DNA of 12,246 nucleotides from an uncultured Acidobacteriota bacterium (lineage in GTDB: Bacteria; Acidobacteriota; Blastocatellia; RBC074), in assembly GCA_937967285.1 (NCBI GenBank), contig CALBSU010000117.1, positions 1 through 12,246 on the forward strand, read 5' to 3'. Every line of letters begins with the position of its first letter. Within the stretch, counting starts at the first letter, position 1. Of this stretch, positions 7,413 to 12,246 are shown piece by piece. Made by a program: the position numbers and the translations under genes. The notes below the pieces were generated by a model, which worked only from the letters and a program-made list of their open reading frames with translations, did no database searches and was not told the origin of the DNA.

Positions 7413-8303
7413 TCAGTTCCGCCCCGTTTTCCCCGCCAGCTCGAGGATCGATTTTACAACCAGTTCAGGCTGGTCCTTTTGAATGAAATGCCCGCTCTTC
7501 TCGGCGATGATCTGGCGCGACCCCGGTAATCTTTTGACCAGTTCTGACTGCAGGTCCAGATGGGCCCTCTCGCGATCGTCAAACGCCGTTTTGGAGCGGT
7601 CCGCTCCGGCGGTCAGGATGATTGCCGGAATCGGACCGAACCGCGCCGCCCTTACTTCGCGGCCGCTGGCCAGCATGTTGACTCCTTCGAGGTTCTCTCC
7701 TCTCTCATGCCGCAGATATGATGCCCGCTGATCTGACGGCATGAGCTCGGCGTATCTGACGAACTGATCCTCATGCGACGCATCGATCAGCAGCAGCCCC
7801 GAAACCTCATTGGGATAGCGGCTGGCGAACAGGCGGATATTCATCCCCCCGAAGGAATGTCCGACCAGAATGTACGGTTTCGGTGCCCCGGTCTTTTCAA
7901 GCAGCTCATGAAGGTCATCGACGATCCGGCTGCTGGTGCCGACTGTCTTGAGATGGTCGCTTTCGCCGACTCCGGCGCGTTCGTAAACGATCACGCTGGC
8001 TTTCCCGGCGACCTCATCCGGGATGGATCCCCAGGTACTGTGGGTCTGTGAAAGCCCCGAATCAAAGACGACGGTCGGTCCGCCCCGGCCCTTACGCTCG
8101 ACCCTCAGATAATGCCCGTTGACCAGGACCAGTTTACCGTTCAGGATCATCCAGGCCCGATGTATCCGGCGCTCGCCGCCTTTGATCACTCTCTCCGGAG
8201 CGAGCGCAAGCAGCACACCGGACACTGAGAGGATCAGAAATATGACAGGTATAATCAGATGCCGGATCCCGGCCTGTGAGGGGGATTGGAGGGGGAGTGA
8301 CAT
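7413..8303 (-). CDS. Alpha/beta hydrolase with N-terminal hydrophobic segment
   Basis: 296 residues. One hydrophobic stretch at about 16-35 (a membrane anchor or uncleaved signal) is followed by a basic linker and a canonical alpha/beta hydrolase. DSGLS (81-85) is at the oxyanion-hole position and YERAGVGES (107-115) follows. The nucleophile elbow is GHSFGG (S150), then LLIDASHEDQ (171-180), a candidate acid D235 in LTAGADRS, and the catalytic histidine H272 in SGHFIQKDQPE. The GHSFGG...SHEDQ combination is common in a broad, mostly uncharacterised hydrolase group. It could be an esterase that removes an acyl group from the glycan or its lipid carrier; that role is inferred from context only. 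Basic residues after the hydrophobic segment outnumber those before it, so the catalytic domain may face the cytoplasm. The start has AAGGA (8311-8315) with a 7-base spacer. It lies 17 bases after rfbF and 4 bases before a GT4 gene. Confidence 0.9.
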   Translation of the reverse strand: MSLPLQSPSQAGIRHLIIPVIFLILSVSGVLLALAPERVIKGGERRIHRAWMILNGKLVLVNGHYLRVERKGRGGPTVVFDSGLSQTHSTWGSIPDEVAGKASVIVYERAGVGESDHLKTVGTSSRIVDDLHELLEKTGAPKPYILVGHSFGGMNIRLFASRYPNEVSGLLLIDASHEDQFVRYAELMPSDQRASYLRHERGENLEGVNMLASGREVRAARFGPIPAIILTAGADRSKTAFDDRERAHLDLQSELVKRLPGSRQIIAEKSGHFIQKDQPELVVKSILELAGKTGRN

Positions 8304-8320
8304 TTTTTGTTCCTTATTAG

Positions 8321-9085
8321 TTAAACCATCCAGGGAGCCTCGCCCGTCGACCAGAGCGATTCAAGGAGATTTTTTTCACGCAGAGTATCCATCGGTTGCC
8401 AGAATCCTTCATGTCGGAAGACCATCAGCTGTCCATCTGCGGCCAGAAGTTCGAGCGGGGAGCGTTCGAGGATCGTCTCGTCCCCGGCAAGATAGTCGAA
8501 GATTTTCGGCTCGAAGACAAAGAATCCGCCATTGATCCAGCCCTCCCCGGTCTGAGGTTTCTCGGTAAATTCGACCACCCGGTCGCCATCGGTCACCAGC
8601 CCTCCGAAGCGCGCAGGAGGCCTGACGCCGGTCACCGTTGCAATGCGACCGTGCGCACGGTGAAAATCGACGAGCGCCGAGATGTCTATATTTCCAAGGC
8701 AGTCGCCGTAGGTGGCCATGAACGCTTCTTCATCGACCCAGCTTCGGAGCCTTCTGATGCGACCGCCAGTCATCGTGTCGAGGCCGGTGTCGATCAGTCC
8801 CACACGCCAGTCTACGCTGCTCGTGCCGACGATCTCGCGCTTTCCTTCGCGGAGATCGATGAAATAGTCGCTGTGATGAACCGGGAAACGATCGAAGTAC
8901 TCCTTGATCAACTCGCCCTTGTAGCCGCAGGCGATCAAAAACTCCTTGTAGCCGTGTGAAGCGTAGATCTGCATGATGTGCCAGAGGATGGGCTTGTCGC
9001 CGATCTCGATCATCGGTTTCGGGCGAATTTGAGTCTCTTCAGCCAGTCGGGTTCCGCGGCCGCCAGCCAGTATTATCACTTTCAT
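8321..9085 (-). CDS. rfbF: Glucose-1-phosphate cytidylyltransferase
   Basis: 254 residues, the normal length for RfbF (about 255-260). It catalyses CTP + glucose 1-phosphate to CDP-glucose + diphosphate, the first step towards CDP-3,6-dideoxyhexoses and CDP-branched sugars. The nucleotidyltransferase signature is LAGGRGTRLAEET (6-18), followed by RPKPM (21-25). YGD (126-128) supplies a metal- and nucleotide-binding aspartate. EKPQTGEGWINGGFFVF (175-191) and FWQPMDTLREKNLLE (228-242) are characteristic of this cytidylyltransferase rather than of the thymidylyl enzyme RmlA. The gene starts 3 bases after the methyltransferase stop, with a modest AGGT ribosome-binding site about 10 bases upstream. 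In known loci rfbF is normally accompanied by rfbG (CDP-glucose 4,6-dehydratase); no such gene is visible here. Confidence 0.95.
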   Translation of the reverse strand: MKVIILAGGRGTRLAEETQIRPKPMIEIGDKPILWHIMQIYASHGYKEFLIACGYKGELIKEYFDRFPVHHSDYFIDLREGKREIVGTSSVDWRVGLIDTGLDTMTGGRIRRLRSWVDEEAFMATYGDCLGNIDISALVDFHRAHGRIATVTGVRPPARFGGLVTDGDRVVEFTEKPQTGEGWINGGFFVFEPKIFDYLAGDETILERSPLELLAADGQLMVFRHEGFWQPMDTLREKNLLESLWSTGEAPWMV

Positions 9086-9088
9086 GAT

Positions 9089-10327
9089 TTACACTACCTG
9101 CGGGGTCGGAATCGGAATGATGAAACGTCCGCCACGGTTTCTGTACTCCGACTGCTGTCGCATGATCTCCTCGGCGAAATTCCAGGCCAGAATCAGCACG
9201 TAGTCCGGCTGGCGTTCGAGCAGAGTCTCGACCGGCAGCACGGGGATGTGACTGCCCGGCGTCAGCAGGCCGATCTTGAGCGGGCTCTTGTCGACGGTGT
9301 AGGGGAGCAGATCGGTCGTGATACCGCAGTAGCAGAGCAGGGTATTGCCCTTGGCCGGAGCGCCGTAACCGGCGACAGTCATACCTTCGGATTTGATCTT
9401 TTGCAGCAGCTCCAAAATCTGCCGCCGGTTCTCCTCCACATCCCTTGCCAGTTTCTCGAACGTCTCGAAAGACGCGATTCCCCTCGCTTGCTCCTGTTCG
9501 ATCATCTTCAGCGCCTCCGGGCTGTGATCCTCGTGGCGCGATTTGAGGCCGGCGTACATTCTCAACGTGCCGCCGTGGACCGGCAGATGATCGATTCGGG
9601 TGATGACCAGACCGGTTGCATCGCAGAGCTGCCTGAGCGACGTCGCGGAAAAGTAACAGTGATGCTCGTGGTACACGGTGTCGTATGCCAGTCTGCCGAT
9701 CAGGTCCCCCAGGTACGGCGCCTCGATCATAACCAGACCGTCATCCGCAAGCAGGGTCGCGCATCCCCTCAGGAAGGCCTGTGTGTCGTCAACATGGGCC
9801 AGAACGTTGTTGCCGATGATCGCCCTCGCCGGACCTCGATTCCGCCGGACCTCTTCCGCAGTCTCGGGATTGAAAAATTTATTGACCGTCTCGACGCCGC
9901 GTTTTGTTGCGATCTCGGCGATGTTGGTCGCCGGTTCAATCCCCAGGGTTCTGACACCATACGGCTGAAAGCAGGCCAGCAGACTGCCGTCATTGCTGGC
10001 GATCTCGACGACCAGGTCTTCGCTCCCGAGATCGAGAAGTTCGACCACCACCCGGGCGTACTCTTTGTTGTGAGCAGCGATAGTCTCCGATGTCCCGGTG
10101 ACGTAAAGGTAGTGCCGGAAGAGCACCTCCGGATCGATGACATCCAGTATCTGCACGAGCGTGCAGTCTTCGCAGAAATAGACTTCCAGCGGATAGCGTT
10201 GCTCATTGGCGAATTCATCCGATGACTTGAGAAACGAATTCGCCAGCGGCATCTCTCCCAGCGGCAGGAATATCCTCAATTTCTTCCCGCCGCAGGCCCG
10301 GCAGGTTGTCCGTTTATGGTGGATCAT
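9089..10327 (-). CDS. SAM-dependent sugar C-methyltransferase (TylCIII/NovU/TcaB9 type)
   Basis: 412 residues in three domains. An N-terminal zinc-binding domain has C9-x2-C12 and C52-x2-C55. The central Rossmann SAM domain has VVEIASNDGSLLACF (106-120). A C-terminal domain has AGYGAPAKGNTLL (319-331) and ends with a GGRFIIPIP segment. YHEHHCYFS (219-227) matches the active-site YHEHH motif of C-3 methyltransferases acting on nucleotide-linked 4-keto-deoxysugars. Its place 3 bases before rfbF suggests a CDP-linked keto-sugar substrate, giving a branched sugar (inference). The start at 10327 is chosen because GGAG (10337-10340) sits 9 bases upstream and the protein then begins just before the first zinc cysteines. 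An upstream ATG (10342) and TTG (10378) have no good ribosome-binding site, and the region between holds inverted repeats that look like leader RNA rather than coding sequence. Confidence 0.93.
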   Translation of the reverse strand: MIHHKRTTCRACGGKKLRIFLPLGEMPLANSFLKSSDEFANEQRYPLEVYFCEDCTLVQILDVIDPEVLFRHYLYVTGTSETIAAHNKEYARVVVELLDLGSEDLVVEIASNDGSLLACFQPYGVRTLGIEPATNIAEIATKRGVETVNKFFNPETAEEVRRNRGPARAIIGNNVLAHVDDTQAFLRGCATLLADDGLVMIEAPYLGDLIGRLAYDTVYHEHHCYFSATSLRQLCDATGLVITRIDHLPVHGGTLRMYAGLKSRHEDHSPEALKMIEQEQARGIASFETFEKLARDVEENRRQILELLQKIKSEGMTVAGYGAPAKGNTLLCYCGITTDLLPYTVDKSPLKIGLLTPGSHIPVLPVETLLERQPDYVLILAWNFAEEIMRQQSEYRNRGGRFIIPIPTPQVV

Positions 10328-10351
10328 TCTTCTAGTCTCCATAAGGCGTTG

Positions 10352-10415
10352 ACCGATTGCCGCATTTCCCAATCGCAATCAGCCAGCTGCAATCGGTTGA
10401 TGACCTGATTGCGAT
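10352..10415 (-). repeat. Two interleaved inverted repeats (pseudoknot topology) in the methyltransferase leader
   Basis: Pair A is accgattgc (10352-10360) with gcaatcggt (10389-10397), 9 bases and perfect. Pair B is atcgcaatcag (10372-10382) with ctgattgcgat (10405-10415), 11 bases and perfect. The arms alternate A-B-A-B rather than nesting. The resulting RNA could form an H-type pseudoknot, with linkers of 7, 6 and 11 bases, or switch between exclusive stems, since both pairs share the core gattgc/gcaatc. The element fills most of the 91-base gap before the methyltransferase gene and ends 24 bases before its ATG. There is no T-run, so a simple terminator is unlikely. It matches no riboswitch consensus I can recall; a DNA-binding site or a degenerate repeat element are alternatives. 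Confidence 0.6.
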
Positions 10416-10418
10416 GAG

Positions 10419-12182
10419 TCATTCCCGGCCCTTGGCGGTCAGTTTCGCCGCTGAAACCGGGCCGGCGATTATTTTATAGCCACGCTGAGTTACGGAAGGC
10501 CCCTCAACTATCCAGATTGGCCGGTCCGAATATTTTCTCAGCAACTCCGCATGGATATTTTCGTTTTCGTCCAGCGCATAGATCGTTTCGCCGCCGATCA
10601 TGTCGAGAGGATTATAAGCAGCTGCCGATGAGTAATCTGGAAAATTCCTGCCACGGATCAGTACCAGACTCCTGCCGAATCTGTGTTCATCGGCCAGACG
10701 CAGGATATCGGGGCGCATACCAAGATAGTGGTAGTACTTGTCGACTGCCCGCCAGGGAATGAAAGTTATCAGCGACATTATGCAGAGCACGCCCACCAGG
10801 ACATAGACCCTGATTTGGCAGTCGTCGCTGGTACTACGGGATATCCTCTCGATCACCTCATTTATGCCTCGTGTCGTCAGAACGACGCACGATATGATCA
10901 TCAGAAACCAGTACCGTGCCCCGAAATCCGGGCCTCCGCTGAACCAGTAAAAGACGTGCGCCGTAAATATCAGTGCCAGCAGAGACAACAGGTAATAATC
11001 TTTCCCCTTTACCTTCCGCATGAGCAGAATCATCATTAAAAAAATAATGGATCCGGTGCTCCATCCGAACAGTTCTGTATTGAGGGCAGTAATATTCAGG
11101 TTTGAATTAACGATCACGTCCCGGATGCCATGACCGGGGTATGGGTCGAGTGCCCAGCCGAGTCCGCGATCAGGCCCGAATCCCATTGCATTGCTGTTTG
11201 GACCGAAATATTTGTCGGCCCAGGCCATGATAGGAAAAGTGGTCGCTTTGCCGGTCAGCGTCTGATTGTAATGCAGGATGGCGGCTCCAATGAGCGAACA
11301 TCCGGCGGCCCAGGCTCCGATCCGTGTCAGCCTTCGCTTCACCGAACCTCCGGTGATTGCCCAGATTCCTGTCAACCCAGCCACGATCATCCCCTCGAGC
11401 GGCCTGATCATCCCCACCATTCCGGTTGAGATCCCGCCAATGAAAGCCCACAAGAGAGACTCTCTGCGTCTCGCCCGCGATACCGCGATGGCCGCCAGCA
11501 GAGTGAAGGTCAGTGCCGCTATATGGGTCATAAAGCTCATCGCAAGCAGAATATGCCAGGGCGAGAAACTCAGCAGCAGCGCGGATATTCGAGCCGTTTG
11601 ACGGTCGTACAAATCCCGGACCAGAATGTAGATGAGTACTATGTTTAGTCCGCCCAGCACAGGATTGACCAGCCAGGGAACGCCCAGAATGATCCCCAGT
11701 GCAAGCATCAGCGGCCACCCGTGCGGCGGGCTGGCGTACCAGCGAGTGGCGTCATAATCCATCAGTTCGAAGTTGTAAGCCTGGATGACGGGAGGCAATG
11801 GCAGATAGAGCCTCCCGGTTGCAAGATAACGTGCATGAAAATAGTAGGCGACCTCATCCTTCAAATGCGGGTGTCGTTGATAAGAAAGAATGCAAAGCGC
11901 AGCCGCCAGAACAGTCACCATTCCTGCCGAGACCAGCACTACGCGATCTATTTTTGCCGTTTCGCTGCCCGACAGCCGCTTCCAGTAATCTCTTGTCTTG
12001 CTTAGAACTCCAGCGGGTATATTTATGGCGCCGATGATCAGATTCACCAGATTGACTATCTGAACGGTAAAGGCCAGCGGCAACTCCTGCAGATAGGCCA
12101 TCGAATCGCGCGAAACCGTTGCACCTGTCATTAAGAGCAGGAGCAGGCCTGTTATGATCTCCAGGGGATGAAATGGTTGCAT
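10419..12182 (-). CDS. Large GT-C-like membrane glycosyltransferase
   Basis: About 587 residues from the ATG at 12182, with many hydrophobic helices. The first outer loop with GT-C features has HPHLKDEVAYYFHARYL (104-120), with D109-E110 as the likely catalytic acidic pair, then YASPPHGWPLMLALG (149-163), equivalent to the PPG/PLL segment of ArnT/PMT-like enzymes. NSNLNITALNTELFGWSTGS (359-378) and GGPDFGARYWF (416-426) are further conserved-looking motifs. A soluble C-terminal part of about 100 residues follows the last helix (about 458-476). Two extra hydrophobic segments (about 8-22 and 36-58) precede the expected first helix. The start is uncertain: a GTG at 12230 would add 16 residues but lies inside a hairpin and lacks a ribosome-binding site, and the ATG at 12182 has only a weak AGAG. 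It would transfer sugar from a polyprenyl-phosphate donor; the substrate is unknown. Confidence 0.82.
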   Translation of the reverse strand: MQPFHPLEIITGLLLLLMTGATVSRDSMAYLQELPLAFTVQIVNLVNLIIGAINIPAGVLSKTRDYWKRLSGSETAKIDRVVLVSAGMVTVLAAALCILSYQRHPHLKDEVAYYFHARYLATGRLYLPLPPVIQAYNFELMDYDATRWYASPPHGWPLMLALGIILGVPWLVNPVLGGLNIVLIYILVRDLYDRQTARISALLLSFSPWHILLAMSFMTHIAALTFTLLAAIAVSRARRRESLLWAFIGGISTGMVGMIRPLEGMIVAGLTGIWAITGGSVKRRLTRIGAWAAGCSLIGAAILHYNQTLTGKATTFPIMAWADKYFGPNSNAMGFGPDRGLGWALDPYPGHGIRDVIVNSNLNITALNTELFGWSTGSIIFLMMILLMRKVKGKDYYLLSLLALIFTAHVFYWFSGGPDFGARYWFLMIISCVVLTTRGINEVIERISRSTSDDCQIRVYVLVGVLCIMSLITFIPWRAVDKYYHYLGMRPDILRLADEHRFGRSLVLIRGRNFPDYSSAAAYNPLDMIGGETIYALDENENIHAELLRKYSDRPIWIVEGPSVTQRGYKIIAGPVSAAKLTAKGRE

Positions 12183-12218
12183 CACTGTTGCTCTGAGTGA
12201 GCGCCGGTGAAACCATGC

Positions 12219-12238
12219 GCCTGATGACACAATCAGGC
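12219..12238 (-). repeat. Hairpin upstream of the large GT-C gene
   Basis: gcctgat (12219-12225) and atcaggc (12232-12238) are a perfect 7-base inverted repeat around a 6-base loop. It lies 37 bases before the ATG at 12182 and covers the alternative GTG start at 12230, which argues that this stretch is untranslated leader. No T-run follows on the minus strand, so it is not a typical terminator. It may be the 3' end structure of an upstream gene outside the window or a leader element. Confidence 0.45.
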
Positions 12239-12246
12239 ATTGCGCG

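Noticed and set aside
8978..10225. A 415-codon open frame on the plus strand
   Set aside because: It lies fully antisense to the methyltransferase and the start of rfbF, both of which have clear family motifs. Its translation shows no recognisable domain and is rich in arginine, aspartate and glutamine, as expected from the complement of a GC-rich gene.
10328..10378. TTG start at 10378 or ATG at 10342 for the methyltransferase
   Set aside because: Neither has a usable Shine-Dalgarno, whereas the ATG at 10327 has GGAG 9 bases upstream. The extra residues precede the family's usual N-terminus and overlap the inverted repeats.
10383..10404. SAM-II or other known SAM riboswitch in the methyltransferase leader
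   Set aside because: The topology is reminiscent, but I could not match the conserved loop sequences of any known SAM riboswitch class, so I report only the structure.

Overview
This window looks like part of a bacterial surface-polysaccharide or glycolipid biosynthesis cluster of moderately high GC content. Nothing in it identifies a species. Shine-Dalgarno-like motifs, tight gene packing and a CDP-glucose-type nucleotide-sugar enzyme point to a bacterium, probably one with an O-antigen-like or exopolysaccharide locus. A more precise placement would be a guess.

Layout, left to right. At 1-79 is the 5' end of a minus-strand FAD-dependent oxidoreductase that runs off the left edge. A 148-base divergent intergenic region follows, with a plausible promoter for that gene. 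At 228-1673, on the plus strand, is a fusion of an N-terminal HAD phosphatase-like domain to a UbiA prenyltransferase whose motifs match the decaprenyl-phosphate phosphoribosyltransferase branch. It converges, with only 4 bases between stop codons, on a block of eight minus-strand genes that fills the rest of the window.

In transcription order (right to left) the block contains: a large GT-C-like membrane glycosyltransferase (10419-12182); a three-domain sugar C-methyltransferase (9089-10327); glucose-1-phosphate cytidylyltransferase RfbF (8321-9085); an alpha/beta hydrolase with one N-terminal hydrophobic segment (7413-8303); two GT4-type glycosyltransferases joined by an ATGA overlap (6239-7408 and 4992-6242); and two more GT-C-like membrane glycosyltransferases (3288-4892 and 1678-3282). 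Spacings from the methyltransferase to the second GT4 gene run from a 4-base overlap to 17 bases, so these five genes are probably one transcript. Gaps of 91 and 99 bases, both holding inverted repeats, separate this core from the flanking GT-C genes.

How the genes may work together (inference). RfbF makes CDP-glucose, and the methyltransferase probably adds a branch methyl to a keto-sugar derived from it. The 4,6-dehydratase needed in between is not in the window. The GT4 enzymes use nucleotide sugars on the cytoplasmic face, while the GT-C enzymes would use polyprenyl-phosphate sugars on the outer face. The HAD-UbiA fusion could supply one such lipid donor, polyprenyl-phosphoryl-ribose. The most unusual items are this possible single-protein pentose-lipid donor next to three GT-C enzymes, and two interleaved inverted repeats with pseudoknot topology in the leader of the methyltransferase gene. 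I found no tRNA, rRNA, CRISPR array, insertion sequence or convincing rho-independent terminator.
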